Source: an uncultured Alistipes sp. (GTDB lineage Bacteria; Bacteroidota; Bacteroidia; Bacteroidales; Rikenellaceae). Taken from it: 64,000 nucleotides of DNA. The position numbers and the translations under genes are program-made. The notes below the pieces were generated by a model. It was given only the letters and a program-made list of their open reading frames with translations. It was not told where the DNA came from and searched no databases. Location of the stretch: the NCBI GenBank assembly GCA_910584485.1, contig CAJUAV010000001.1, forward strand, positions 434,001 to 498,000, written 5' to 3'. Below, piece after piece: positions 41,293 to 51,400 of the stretch (positions are counted from its first letter, which is position 1; the number at the start of each line of letters is the position of its first letter).

Positions 41293-42735
41293 CTACCCTA
41301 CCGACCCCTCCAGGTTGAGCGCCAGCAGCTTCTGCGCCTCTACGGCGAACTCCATCGGCAGTTTCGCCAGCACCTCGCGGGCATAGCCGTTCACGATCAG
41401 CCCCACGGCATCCTCGGTCTTCAGGCCGCGCTGGTTGCAATAGAAGAGCTGGTCGTCCGAAATCTTCGAGGTCGTGGCCTCGTGTTCGAGCACCGCCGAG
41501 CGGTTGCGGCAGTCGATGTCGGGAAAGGTATGGGCGCCGCAGCGGTCGCCGATGAGCAGCGAATCGCACTGCGAGTAGTTGCGGGCGTTCTCGGCCCCCT
41601 TGCCGACACGCACCAGCCCGCGGTAGGCGTTCTGGCTGCGCCCCGCCGAAATACCCTTCGAGACGATGCGGCTGCGGGTGTTGCGGCCGATGTGGATCAT
41701 CTTCGTACCCGTGTCGGCCTGCTGGAAATGGTTGGTCATCGCCACCGAGTAGAACTCGCCCGACGAGTTGTCGCCCAGCAGCACGCAGCTCGGGTATTTC
41801 CAGGTGATAGCCGAGCCCGTCTCGACCTGCGTCCACGACAGACGCGCGTTCTCGCGGCAAAGGCCGCGCTTGGTGACGAAATTGTAGATGCCGCCGCGCC
41901 CCTCCTTGTCGCCCGGGTACCAGTTCTGGACGGTCGAATATTTCACCTCGGCGTCGCGCTCGACGATAATTTCGACCACGGCGGCGTGCAGCTGGTTTTC
42001 GTCGCGCTGCGGCGCCGTGCACCCTTCGAGGTAGCTCACGTAGGAACCCTCGTCGGCGACGATGAGCGTGCGTTCGAACTGCCCCGTGCCCGCCGCATTG
42101 ATGCGGAAATAGGTCGAAAGCTCCATCGGGCAGCGCACCCCCTTCGGGATGTAGCAGAACGAGCCGTCCGAGAAGACGGCGGCATTCAGCGCCGCGTAGA
42201 AATTGTCGGTATGGGGAACGACCTTGCCGAGGTACTTGCGCACCAGCTCGGGATGCTCCTTGAGCGCCTCGGAGATCGAGCAGAAGATGATTCCCTGCGC
42301 GGCCAGCGTCTCGCGGAAGGTGGTCTTCACCGAGACGGAGTCCATCACGGCGTCGACCGCCACCCCCGACAGCGCCATCTGCTCCTCGAGCGGAATGCCC
42401 AGGCGGTCGAAGGTGCGTTTGAGTTCGGGATCGACCTCGTCCATCGAGTCGAGCCGTTTTTTCGGTTTCGGCGCCGCATAGTAGATGATCTCCTGAAAGT
42501 CGATCTCGGGAATGTCGAGGTGGGCCCAGGTCGGCGGCGTCAGCGTCAGCCAGTGGCGATAGGCCTCCAGCCGCCGCTCGGTCATCCACGCGGGCTCGCC
42601 CTTCTTGGCCGAAATGAGGCGCACGACCTCTTCGCTCAAACCGCGACCGATCAGCTCGGTCTCGATATCCGAGGTAAAACCGTATTTGTACTCCTCTTCG
42701 GCGAGGTTTTCCAGTATCTCCTTCTCTTCTGACAT
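41293..42735 (-). CDS. sufB: Fe-S cluster scaffold protein SufB
   Basis: A 480-residue SufB. Conserved parts are PTWAHLDIPEIDFQEIIYYA, SVSVKTTFRETLAAQGIIFC, the helix rungs YIPKGVRCPMELSTYFRINA, LEGCTAPQRDENQLHAAVVE, and the C-terminal SQCDSLLIGDRCGAHTFPDI with the cysteine that matches the persulfide-accepting site. It is the first gene of the suf operon, with a TAATTTTG box 20 bp upstream. Confidence 0.96.
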   Translation of the reverse strand: MSEEKEILENLAEEEYKYGFTSDIETELIGRGLSEEVVRLISAKKGEPAWMTERRLEAYRHWLTLTPPTWAHLDIPEIDFQEIIYYAAPKPKKRLDSMDEVDPELKRTFDRLGIPLEEQMALSGVAVDAVMDSVSVKTTFRETLAAQGIIFCSISEALKEHPELVRKYLGKVVPHTDNFYAALNAAVFSDGSFCYIPKGVRCPMELSTYFRINAAGTGQFERTLIVADEGSYVSYLEGCTAPQRDENQLHAAVVEIIVERDAEVKYSTVQNWYPGDKEGRGGIYNFVTKRGLCRENARLSWTQVETGSAITWKYPSCVLLGDNSSGEFYSVAMTNHFQQADTGTKMIHIGRNTRSRIVSKGISAGRSQNAYRGLVRVGKGAENARNYSQCDSLLIGDRCGAHTFPDIDCRNRSAVLEHEATTSKISDDQLFYCNQRGLKTEDAVGLIVNGYAREVLAKLPMEFAVEAQKLLALNLEGSVG

Positions 42736-42754
42736 GCGTATACGAAATAACGGA

Positions 42755-42762
42755 CAAAATTA
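42755..42762 (-). promoter_or_regulatory. -7 box of the suf operon
   Basis: TAATTTTG on the minus strand, 20 bp before the sufB start. No good TTTG -33 box at the expected spacing, so the promoter may be activator-dependent. Confidence 0.5.
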
Positions 42763-42877
42763 CAAAATCTTTCCGTATTAATCCACCCCTGCGCCTGCAA
42801 ATATGACACCGATTCGCGTCGTCCGCCGCACGAACGCGTCGGGAGCCCTCCGCCGTCCGGTTCCGCAGCGCGGCGGC

Positions 42878-42911
42878 GCGTGTCGCAGAGCAGCGCGTGT
42901 CGCAGAGCGGC
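42878..42911. repeat. two tandem copies of a 16-bp unit
   Basis: GCGCGTGTCGCAGAGC occurs twice in a row with small differences in the short gap between sufB and the TPR gene terminator. Confidence 0.5.
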
Positions 42912-42928
42912 CCGCCGTTCAAAAAAAA

Positions 42929-42955
42929 GCTGCCCCTCGGAATCCGAGGGGCAGC
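42929..42955 (-). terminator. terminator after the TPR protein gene
   Basis: GCTGCCCCTCGG and its complement form a 12-bp stem with a 3-base loop; A8 on the left gives a T8 tail on the minus strand, 24 bp past the stop at 42979. Confidence 0.92.
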
Positions 42956-42978
42956 CGGTCGCAAAGGCGGTCGCGGGG

Positions 42979-44322
42979 TTATTCCATACCGGCGGCGGCC
43001 TTCCAGAGCGGGTTGTAGAGATTGAACTTGTCCATCATCCCCTCCTCGTCGCGCAGGCGGAAATAGATCGACTTGAGCAGCTGGAGCGTGTTGACGTCCT
43101 TCGGGTTCAGCTCGTAGGCCTTCTCCAGGAAGGGCAGCGCCTCGCGATAGACGTCGTTCACCGCAGCCAAGGCGTTGTCGTAGGCGCTCTGCGAGGTGAA
43201 CTGCTCGGCATTCATGGCGTGCTGCAAGGCATCGCCCTTGAAGGCGTAGACGGTGCCCAGCTTCATGTAGCCGTCGAAATCCTCGGGCTTGAGCTCGATC
43301 ACCTTCTTGAACGAAGCGATGCTCTCGTCGTAGTTCTCCAGTTTGCAGAAGAGGAAGCCGCGGCCCATCCAGAGGTCGACGCTCTGCGGATTCTCGGCCA
43401 GCGAACGGTCTACCATCGCCACGAGCTCCTGCGGGTCGCCCACGCTGTCCTCGGTGGTGTAGAGGGCGATCAGACCCTCCATGATGCGCTCGTTCTTCGG
43501 GAATTTCTCCAGACCCGTCATCAGCGCCTCCTTGGCCTTCTGCACCATGGCGGGATCGTTGTTCTTCTGGCCGTAGTAGCAGTGGTAGAGGTAGTAGTAG
43601 ATATTGCCCTCCTCGTCGGTGTAGCCCGTGGCCAGCGCCCGATTCAGCAGCTCGGCGCCGCGAACGAACGACGCGGGATTCGTCGGGCCGTCCATCGTAC
43701 GGAGCAGACCGGCGTTCGAAAGGCACATGCCGTCGGGCTCGCCGTAGGCGGGCGACGACTGCGCGGCGTAGGCCAGCTCGAAGGCATCGGCAGCCTCGAC
43801 CTGACGACCCGCCTTGCTGGCCGTCTCACCCCACTGGATGCAGAAATCGCTCACCGATTTCAGACCGGCCTTCACCTTCTCGGCCTGCTTCGGGTCGAGC
43901 TCGTAGGCCTTCTTGTAGGCTTCGATCGCCGTTTCGACGGCGCCCGGGAAGACGTTCTCGGCCGTGAAGGTGGCCACCTTGCCGCCGTTCATATAGACCG
44001 TGCAGTAGGGATATTTCCATGCCTCGTAGGGTACGCCCATGATCGTCACCTCCTCCTTGGCGGCAGGCTCGCCCACGGCCAGCTTGAGCATCATCTCCTC
44101 CATCGAGACGAAGACATCCTTCACGGGTGCCGAAGCAGCCTCGTAGTAGACCTTGCCGCGGTTGAGCCACGTGGCAGCCTTGGCACTCTTCTTCGCATCG
44201 GCGATGTCGGCATCGCTCTTCGACAGCTTCGCCTGGATCGCCTCCTTGTTCAGTTTCTGGGCCTGCACGGCGGGAACGGCCAGCAGGACGGCAGCCAACG
44301 CCGCCAAAAGCACTCTTTTCAT
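42979..44322 (-). CDS. exported TPR protein
   Basis: A 447-residue exported protein (signal peptide MKRVLLAALAAVLLAVPAVQAQ). It has a helical N-terminal region and several TPR-like repeats, such as YDESIASFKKVIELKPEDFD, AYDNALAAVNDVYREALPFLEKAYELNP and NAAGLLRTMDG-like helices. The final repeat unit with DVNTLQLLKSIYFRLRDEE is well preserved in Bacteroidota homologues of unknown role. It has its own strong promoter and a terminator, so it is a single-gene unit. A role in envelope protein assembly or interaction is only inferred from the repeats. Confidence 0.8.
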   Translation of the reverse strand: MKRVLLAALAAVLLAVPAVQAQKLNKEAIQAKLSKSDADIADAKKSAKAATWLNRGKVYYEAASAPVKDVFVSMEEMMLKLAVGEPAAKEEVTIMGVPYEAWKYPYCTVYMNGGKVATFTAENVFPGAVETAIEAYKKAYELDPKQAEKVKAGLKSVSDFCIQWGETASKAGRQVEAADAFELAYAAQSSPAYGEPDGMCLSNAGLLRTMDGPTNPASFVRGAELLNRALATGYTDEEGNIYYYLYHCYYGQKNNDPAMVQKAKEALMTGLEKFPKNERIMEGLIALYTTEDSVGDPQELVAMVDRSLAENPQSVDLWMGRGFLFCKLENYDESIASFKKVIELKPEDFDGYMKLGTVYAFKGDALQHAMNAEQFTSQSAYDNALAAVNDVYREALPFLEKAYELNPKDVNTLQLLKSIYFRLRDEEGMMDKFNLYNPLWKAAAGME

Positions 44323-44401
44323 AGCTTATAGAGATTTAAGGTTTTCATTCGTTACTCCGCACGGACGCGTCCGCACAGGAGGGAAAAAGCGTTCGGTACG
44401 G

Positions 44402-44432
44402 CAAATATAGGAAAAAGCGCCCGATTCGCAAA
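44402..44432 (-). promoter_or_regulatory. promoter of the exported TPR protein gene
   Basis: On the minus strand TTTG (44429-44432), 19 bp, TATATTTG (44402-44409), a full consensus. It begins right after the gyrA stop. Confidence 0.85.
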
Positions 44433-44436
44433 GGTT

Positions 44437-47022
44437 TTATTCTATTTTTTTAGAATTTTCGGTTTCGTTCGCATTATCAGCCGCATTCGCCGTCTCGCCG
44501 GCGGCGTTTCCGAGCGTCGGATCGTTCTCCGTACCGACCGCCTCTTCGGGCTCCTCGTTGCCGGGCACGGCCACCACCGAGGCGATCGCGTCGCCCTCGC
44601 GCAGGTTGATGATCTTCACGCCCTGCGTCGCACGACCCGCCAGACGGATCTGGTCGACGCCCGTGCGGATCGAGATGCCCGAGCGGTTGATGATCATCAG
44701 GTCGTTCTCGTCCGTGACGGCCTGGATCGACACCAGCTTGCCCGTCTTCTCCGTGACGTTGATCGTCTTGACGCCCTTGCCGCCGCGGTTCGTGACGCGG
44801 TATTCGTCCAGATCGGTACGTTTGCCGTAGCCGTTCTCGCTCAATACCAGCACGTCGCGCTTCGCGTCGGGCTCGATGGCGATCATGCCGATCACCTCGT
44901 CGTCCTCCTCGATCGAAATGCCGCGCACGCCCGCACCCGTACGGCCGATGGCGCGCACCTGCCGCTCGTTGAAGCGGATCGCCTTGCCCTCGCGGGCCGC
45001 GATCATCAGCTCGGCGTTGCCGCTCGTGATGACGGCATCGAGCAGCTCGTCGCCCTCGCGCACCGTGATGGCGTTGATACCGTTCAGACGCGGACGCGAG
45101 TAGGCCTCGACGAGCGTCTTCTTGATCGTGCCGCGGCGCGTGCACATGACGATGTGGTAGTTGTTCAGGAACTCTTCGTCCTTGAGGTTGCGCACGTTGA
45201 GGTAGGCGCGCACCTTGTCGTTCGGCGCGATCTGAATGACGTTCTGGATGGCGCGGCCCTTCGACGAGCGCGTGCCCTCGGGAATCTCGTAGACCTTGAG
45301 CCAGTAGCAGCGTCCCTGCTCCGTGAAGAAGAGCATCGTGTTGTGCATGCTGGCGACGTAGATGTGTTCGATGAAATCCTCGTCGCGCGTGGCGCTCGCC
45401 TTGACGCCGATGCCGCCGCGGTGTTGCGCGCGGTACTCGGTCAGGGGGGTGCGCTTGATGTAACCCAGGTGCGAAATGGTAATCACGACATCCTCGTCGG
45501 CGTAGAAATCCTCGGGGTTGAACTCCTCGGCGGCGTAGACGATCTCCGTACGGCGCTCGTCGCCGTATTTCTCCTTGATTTCGAGCAGCTCCGTCTTGAC
45601 GACCTTCAGCTGCTCCTGCTCGCTGCCGAGGATCTCCTCCATGCGGGCGATGAAGCGCATCAGCTCGTCGCGCTCGCCGATGAGCTTGCCGTGCTCGAGC
45701 CCCGTGAGGGCGCGCAGACGCATCTCGATGATGGCTGCGGCCTGGATATCGTCGAGCTCGAAGCGGGCCATCATGGTCTGTTTCGCCTCGTCGGGGGTCT
45801 TCGAAGCGCGGATGATGCGGACGATCTCGTCGATGTTGTCCTGCGCGATGAGCAGACCCAGCACGATGTGCAGGCGCTCCTCGGCCTTGCGCTTGTCGTA
45901 GCGCGTGCGGCGCACGACGACGTCGTGGCGGTGATCGACGAAATGGCGCACCAGCTCGCGCATCGGCAGCAGCTGCGGACGGCCGTTCACGAGCGCGATG
46001 TTGTTCACCGCGAACGAGGTCTGCAACGGCGTATCCTTGAACAGGCTGTTCAGGACGACGCTCGCCAGGGCATCCTGCTTGACGATGATGACGATGCGCA
46101 GACCCGTGCGGTCCGACTCGTCGTTGATGTAGGAGATCCCGTCGAGCTTCTTGTCGTTGATCATGTCGGCGATCTTGCGGATCATCTCCGCCTTGTTGAC
46201 CATGTAGGGAATCTCCGTCACGACGATGCACTCGCGGCCCGAGGGGGTCTGCTCGATCTCGGTGCGGGCGCGCATGACGACGCGGCCGCGGCCCGTGAGC
46301 ATCGCCTCCTTCACCCCTTCGTAGCCGTAGATGAGGCCGCCCGTCGGGAAGTCGGGCGCCTTGATGTACTGGAGCATCTCCTCGCCCGTGATTTCGGGAT
46401 TGTCGACGTAGGCGCAGCAGGCGTCCACCACCTCCGAGAGGTTGTGGGGCGCCATGTTGGTCGCCATGCCGACGGCGATGCCGCTGGCGCCGTTGACGAT
46501 CAGCAGCGGAATCTTGGTCGGCAGGACCGTGGGTTCGGGAATCGTATCGTCGAAGTTGAGCATCCAGTCGACCGTCTCCTTCTCGATATCGGCCATCACC
46601 TCGTCGGTGATGCGCTTCATGCGCGCCTCGGTGTATCGCATGGCCGCCGCCGAGTCGCCGTCCATCGAACCGAAGTTGCCCTGGCCGTCGACGAGCGGGT
46701 AGCGCATCGACCACTCCTGCGCGAGGCGGACCATCGCTTCGTAGACCGACGAGTCGCCGTGGGGGTGGAACTTACCGAGCACGTCGCCGACGATACGGGC
46801 CGACTTACGCGTCGGCTTGTCGTACGACAGCCCGAGCTCGGCGCTCATATCGTACAGGATGCGGCGATGGACGGGCTTCAGGCCGTCGCGCACGTCGGGA
46901 AGGGCGCGCGAGACGATCACCGACATCGAGTAGTCGATGTAGGCCGTTTTCATCTGCTCTTCGATATTGACCGGAACGATGCGTCCGACCAAACCGGCAT
47001 TCTTTTCTTCTTCGGTTAGCAT
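44437..47022 (-). CDS. gyrA: DNA gyrase subunit A
   Basis: An 861-residue type II topoisomerase subunit that introduces negative supercoils with GyrB. The quinolone-resistance region reads GKFHPHGDSSVYEAMVRLAQ: Ser at Escherichia coli position 83 and Glu at position 87, so the classical resistance changes are absent. The active Tyr lies in SAAAMRYTEARM. The C-terminal domain has the beta-pinwheel repeats, and the GyrA box-like QxxGGxG element appears as RAQHRGGIGVKA, which separates it from ParC. The tail is Glu/Asn-rich (ANAADNANETENSKKIE). gyrB is outside the window. ATG at 47022. Confidence 0.96.
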   Translation of the reverse strand: MLTEEEKNAGLVGRIVPVNIEEQMKTAYIDYSMSVIVSRALPDVRDGLKPVHRRILYDMSAELGLSYDKPTRKSARIVGDVLGKFHPHGDSSVYEAMVRLAQEWSMRYPLVDGQGNFGSMDGDSAAAMRYTEARMKRITDEVMADIEKETVDWMLNFDDTIPEPTVLPTKIPLLIVNGASGIAVGMATNMAPHNLSEVVDACCAYVDNPEITGEEMLQYIKAPDFPTGGLIYGYEGVKEAMLTGRGRVVMRARTEIEQTPSGRECIVVTEIPYMVNKAEMIRKIADMINDKKLDGISYINDESDRTGLRIVIIVKQDALASVVLNSLFKDTPLQTSFAVNNIALVNGRPQLLPMRELVRHFVDHRHDVVVRRTRYDKRKAEERLHIVLGLLIAQDNIDEIVRIIRASKTPDEAKQTMMARFELDDIQAAAIIEMRLRALTGLEHGKLIGERDELMRFIARMEEILGSEQEQLKVVKTELLEIKEKYGDERRTEIVYAAEEFNPEDFYADEDVVITISHLGYIKRTPLTEYRAQHRGGIGVKASATRDEDFIEHIYVASMHNTMLFFTEQGRCYWLKVYEIPEGTRSSKGRAIQNVIQIAPNDKVRAYLNVRNLKDEEFLNNYHIVMCTRRGTIKKTLVEAYSRPRLNGINAITVREGDELLDAVITSGNAELMIAAREGKAIRFNERQVRAIGRTGAGVRGISIEEDDEVIGMIAIEPDAKRDVLVLSENGYGKRTDLDEYRVTNRGGKGVKTINVTEKTGKLVSIQAVTDENDLMIINRSGISIRTGVDQIRLAGRATQGVKIINLREGDAIASVVAVPGNEEPEEAVGTENDPTLGNAAGETANAADNANETENSKKIE

Positions 47023-47057
47023 GGTGTCTCTTCTACTGTGTCTATACTTTTAACGAA

Positions 47058-47089
47058 CAAAAATACGCTTAATTTTCCGTTCGGCCAAT
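47058..47089 (-). promoter_or_regulatory. promoter of gyrA
   Basis: TATTTTTG (47058-47065) on the minus strand, with ATTG (47086-47089), a one-base variant of TTTG, 20 bp further upstream. Confidence 0.6.
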
Positions 47090-47222
47090 TTTCGACGCCT
47101 CTTTTTTCCGATTCCTTCCGCACGACCGCCCGTTTTCGGCCCTTTTCGGGCGATTTGAGCGCATTTCGATCCGACCCGCGGCAGGCGGACGGGGCTGCGG
47201 CCGCAGGACGGGCGAAAAAAAC

Positions 47223-47258
47223 GCGGGGGAGCGTCTTTCGAAAAAGACCCTCCCCCGC
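47223..47258 (-). terminator. terminator after hsp20
   Basis: GCGGGGGAG (47223-47231) pairs with CTCCCCCGC (47250-47258), with an inner TCTTT/AAAGA pairing; an A7 run on the left gives the T tail on the minus strand. Confidence 0.88.
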
Positions 47259-47278
47259 TCGGTTCCCGAACATCGGAA

Positions 47279-47749
47279 TCACTTGATCTCGATCCGCCGC
47301 GAAGCAGGAAGCTCGCGACGACTCTCGCGCTTGGGCAGATCGATCGTCAGCACACCGTGGTGCATTTTCGCGTCGATCTTCGTGCTGTCGACTTCATCGG
47401 GCAGAATGAAACTCTGACGGAACGAACTGTACGAGAACTCCCGACGCAGATAGGTCGGTTGACCGTCCTCTCTCTTTTCGTTCTTGTCGTCCTGTTGTTT
47501 CGGTTCGGCCTCGCGGGTGCTCTTCTTTTCGAGGGCGATGACCAGTTGGTTATCGTTCTCGACCTGCACCGTAAAGTCCTCCTTGCACATCCCGGGAGCG
47601 GCGACCTCGATTCGATACGACTTTTCGCGTTCGATGATGTTCACGGCCGGCGCGGCCTGTTGCTTGGCGTGCGACGGCAGCCAATCCTCGCCGAAAAAGT
47701 CGTTGAAAATACTCGGCAACCAGTTTTGATTTCTCCTTGCAGGCGTCAT
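47279..47749 (-). CDS. small heat shock protein (Hsp20/alpha-crystallin)
   Basis: A 156-residue ATP-independent chaperone that holds unfolding proteins. The alpha-crystallin domain runs from APAVNIIEREKSYRIEVAAP to the conserved MHHGVLTIDLPKRES (AxxxxGVLxIxxPK motif). An N-terminal FNDFFGEDW segment resembles that of other Bacteroidota Hsp20 proteins, and a charged EPKQQDDKNEKREDG loop lies mid-domain. The C-terminal RRIEIK supplies an I-x-I oligomerisation element. Monocistronic with its own terminator. Confidence 0.93.
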   Translation of the reverse strand: MTPARRNQNWLPSIFNDFFGEDWLPSHAKQQAAPAVNIIEREKSYRIEVAAPGMCKEDFTVQVENDNQLVIALEKKSTREAEPKQQDDKNEKREDGQPTYLRREFSYSSFRQSFILPDEVDSTKIDAKMHHGVLTIDLPKRESRRELPASRRIEIK

Positions 47750-47835
47750 ATGCTACTTTTTTTAATGCGTTTCCGATCGCAAAAAGTGCAAATGACGTGC
47801 CGAACGGGCCGCGCGGAGCGGCATTTCGGGCGCCG

Positions 47836-48426
47836 TTACCGAAAATCGATCCACTCGTAATCGGCGAACGCCTTGCGGTCGAAGCGTTTGAGGGGCGTCG
47901 CGAGGCGCTCGACCGAGCGGATGAGTATGTCGACGGCCTCTTCGCCCGCCTCGTAACGGATCGCCGCGGGAAGCGCCGTCGCCTCCTCGAGCGTCAGCAC
48001 AATCGCCGCCTCGCGCCGCTCATGCGGTTGCAGGCGCAAGCGGACGCGGCCGCCCTCTTCGCCCGCGAGCGAGACGGCATACTGCGCCGAGACGAAATCG
48101 AAGGCGTGCACGGGGTCCGACAGCAGGTTCTGCGAGGTATGTTCGACGGGGGCCACGGTCACCTCGCGACGGCGGCCGTCGACCTCGTAACGGACGTCGG
48201 CCGTCCCGAAGACCTCCGCATCGCCCAGGGCGATGTAATAGGAGTCGCCCTCGACGGCGAAGCGGCCCGCGACGGCATCGCCGCCCGTCGGCACCTCGAA
48301 CCGCACCTCGTAGGCGGGCAGGGCGCGGAAGGCGGCCGTCATGCGTTGCAGCAGCTCCTGCGCCCGATCCTGCGCCGCCGCGCAGAGCGGCAGCGACAGC
48401 AGAAAAACAAGTAGACGTCGTATCAT
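47836..48426 (-). CDS. outer membrane lipoprotein carrier LolA-like protein
   Basis: A 196-residue periplasmic protein (signal peptide MIRRLLVFLLSLPLCAAAQ). The half-barrel pattern (AFRALPAYEVRFEVPTGGDA, RFAVEGDSYYIALGDAEVFG, and VLTLEEATALPAAIRYEAGE) fits the LolA superfamily, which carries lipoproteins across the periplasm. It directly follows ftsK (8 bp), the same order as ftsK-lolA in Escherichia coli, which supports the assignment. It shows fewer conserved hydrophobic residues than true LolA, so a related carrier role is possible. Confidence 0.75.
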   Translation of the reverse strand: MIRRLLVFLLSLPLCAAAQDRAQELLQRMTAAFRALPAYEVRFEVPTGGDAVAGRFAVEGDSYYIALGDAEVFGTADVRYEVDGRRREVTVAPVEHTSQNLLSDPVHAFDFVSAQYAVSLAGEEGGRVRLRLQPHERREAAIVLTLEEATALPAAIRYEAGEEAVDILIRSVERLATPLKRFDRKAFADYEWIDFR

Positions 48427-48434
48427 CGGTTCGT

Positions 48435-51400
48435 TCAGAAAATACCCAGATCCTGCAATTTCGCCTCGAGCGACTGCGCATCGTGGAACAGAATATCGCG
48501 CGGTTTGGCCCCTTGCTGGCGGCCGACGATGCCCGCCCGTTCGAGCTGCAACATGATGCGGCCCGCACGGTTGAAGCCCACCTCGTAGTTACGCTGGATC
48601 ATCGAGGTGGAGATCGAACCGCTCTGCACGGCATCGCGGGCGATCTCCGCGAAGAGCGAGTCGTAGCGCTTGGGAGCCGTCTCGGCCTCCTCGCTGCCCA
48701 TCGACCCTTCGGCGCCCCCCTCGGGCTGGTAGTCGGGCAGCGCATAGGCCGACAGGTATCCCTGCTGCTTCGAGACGAAATCGACGATGCGCTCCACCTC
48801 GTTCGTCTCGACCAGCGCGCACTGGATGCGCGTCACGTCGCCGTCCTTCGAGAAGAGCATGTCGCCGCGGCCGATGAGCTGGTTCGCACCCGGGCGGTCG
48901 AGGATCGTGCGCGAGTCGATCATCTGCATCACGCGGAAGGCGATGCGGGCGGGAAAATTGGCCTTGATACCGCCCGTGATGACCTTCACGTCGGGGCGCT
49001 GCGTGGCGATGATGAGGTGGATGCCCACCGCACGCGCCTTCTGCGCCAGACGCATCACGGGCCGCTCGACCTCGCGCGTCATCATGATCAGGTCGGCGAA
49101 CTCGTCGACCACCACCACGATGTAGGGCAGGTAGCGGAACCCCTTCTCGGGATTCAGGCGGCGCGCCGTGAATTTTTCGTTGTACTCGACGATGTTGCGC
49201 GTGCCCGCCTGGCTCAACATTTCGAGGCGGTTGTCCATCTCCGTACAGAGCGAATTGAGCGTGTAGACCGCCTTCATCGGGTCGGTGATGATGGCGCGCT
49301 CCTCCGACTCCATCTTGGCCAGGAAATGGCGTTCGAGCTTGGCGTAGAGCGAAAACTCGACCATCTTGGGGTCGATCATCACCAGTTTGAGCTGCGAAGG
49401 GTGTTTGCGGTAGAGCAGCGAGGTGATGATGGCGTTCAGGCCGACCGACTTACCCATGCCCGTGGCACCCGCGACGAGCAGGTGGGGCATCTTCGCCAGG
49501 TCGAAGACGTAGTTTTCGTTCTGGATCGTGCGGCCGATCACGACGGGCAGTTCGGCCTTCGATTCGAAGAAGCGCTTCGAACGGATCGCCGAATACATCG
49601 AAACGACCTGCTTGTTGCGGTTCGGGACCTCGATGCCGATCGTTCCCTTGCCCGGGATCGGGGCGATGATGCGGATGCCGAGCGCCTTGAGGCTCTGGGC
49701 GATATCCTGTTCGAGACCCTGGATCTTCGAAATCTTGATGCCCTGCTCCTGCACAATCTCGTAGAGGGTCACGGTGGGACCCACCGTCGCCTTGATCTTC
49801 TGGATCGGAATGCCGAAATATTTGAGCGTCTCCTCGATGCGCGCCTTGTTCTCGAAGATCTCCTCCTCGGTGACCTCCGACGAACTCTGGTAATCCTCGA
49901 GCAGCGTCACGGGGGGCATGCGGTAGGTCAGCAGGTCTTTCGTGGGATCGTAGGCTTCGGTCGGGAGCTTGCGCTCGTCGATCAGCTCGACCTGCGGCGT
50001 CTCGACCGTCACGACCAGCCCTTCGGGCGCCTCCGCCGCAGCGGGCGGGGTCGAGGCGGGAGCGGTCGCATCGGATGCGGGGGCTGCGGGCGTTGCGGCG
50101 GACGTTGCGGGGGCAGCGGGTGTTTCGGCGGACGATGCGGAAGCCGTTGCGGGGGCTGCGGATGCCACGAGCTCGATGAAGGGCGACGCGGGATCGGCGG
50201 CGGAGGGGTTCGATGCAGGTTGCCCGAGGTGCGCGGCGGACGGGGCGGACGGGGTCGGGACGACGGGTTGCGGGGTCGGCTCGACCGTCGGCACGGATGC
50301 GGCGGCCGATTGCGGCCCGTTCGATTGCAGGCCGTTCGATTGCGGCCCGTTCGCGGCGGGCTCCTCGTCGATGAGTTTGCTCAAATCGATTTCGGTGAAG
50401 GGACCCTGCGGCGCAGAAGGGGCAGCAGTCGGGCGCGATGCGGAAACGGCGGAGACAGCGGGTGCGGCGGGTGCCGCAAGCTCGACCAGGCCGTTCGCCC
50501 CCATCACGACGCGTCCCTGCGACAGATCGACCTCGACGAAGGGGCTGTCGCCGTTCGTCGCGACCGCCGTTTCGGCCGACTCGGCAGCGAAATCGGTCGC
50601 AGAGCGCTCCGCAGGCACCTCGAAGGGGGCCTCCTCGGCGGGCGACACCAGTTCGAAGGGCGACGATTCGGGCCGAAACGCCTCCGAAGACGCAGCGGAC
50701 TCGTCGTGCGGGGTCGAAGCCGCGGTCGAAGCAGCAGCGGACGGAGCAGCAGCGGCCGTAGCGGAGGCCGTCGAAATTTCCGCGTTCGGCGCAATCGGCG
50801 CAGCGGCCGTCGATGCCTCGGTCGGCTGCGGAGCCGCGGCCGCGGGGGCGGGACGTTCGATCTCCTCTTCGTCGTACAGCTCCTCTTCGGGTTCGGGTTC
50901 CGCAGCGCGTTCCGTCGCATGCAGGGTGCGGTGGCTCACCATCCCGACGATCTGGCCGCTCTTATCGACCACGACGCGCCCCGCTTCATTGACCGTATTG
51001 ATGAAATTGCGGTTGATGAAGACCCCCGTAAGGATCCAGCCGCCGACCAGCACGATGATCGTGCCGAAAGCGCCGATGTGGGTCTTGAGCATGCGGGCGA
51101 CGAAGATGCCGAACTCGCCGCCCCACCCCGTCGAGGCGCAGAGGCTCCAGCGGGTACCGAAGGCGAAACCGAGCGTCAGCGAGCCCAGCAGCATCACTAG
51201 CAGCAGCGAGAGGGCGAAATGATTGATGACCAGGGGGCGTTTGCGGATGATGCGCACGCCGATCAGCATCACGATGACGGGCAGCAGGATGCCGAAGAGG
51301 CCGAACGAACGGTCGACGAGCAGCATGCCGAGGCGGGCGCCCGTCCAACCGCAGAGGTTCTCGGGCGTGACGCCCAGCGTCTCGCGCTCCGCAGCCGAGA

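Noticed and set aside
46700..46780. Quinolone-resistance change in gyrA
   Set aside because: The key positions are Ser and Glu (HPHGDSSVYE), which I consider the normal state in this phylum.
48435..48452. FtsK C terminus QDLGIF as a third clamp-binding motif
   Set aside because: Spacing and residues fit the QL(S/D)LF or QxxLF consensus poorly, and the end belongs to the folded gamma domain, so I do not count it with LigA and ParC.
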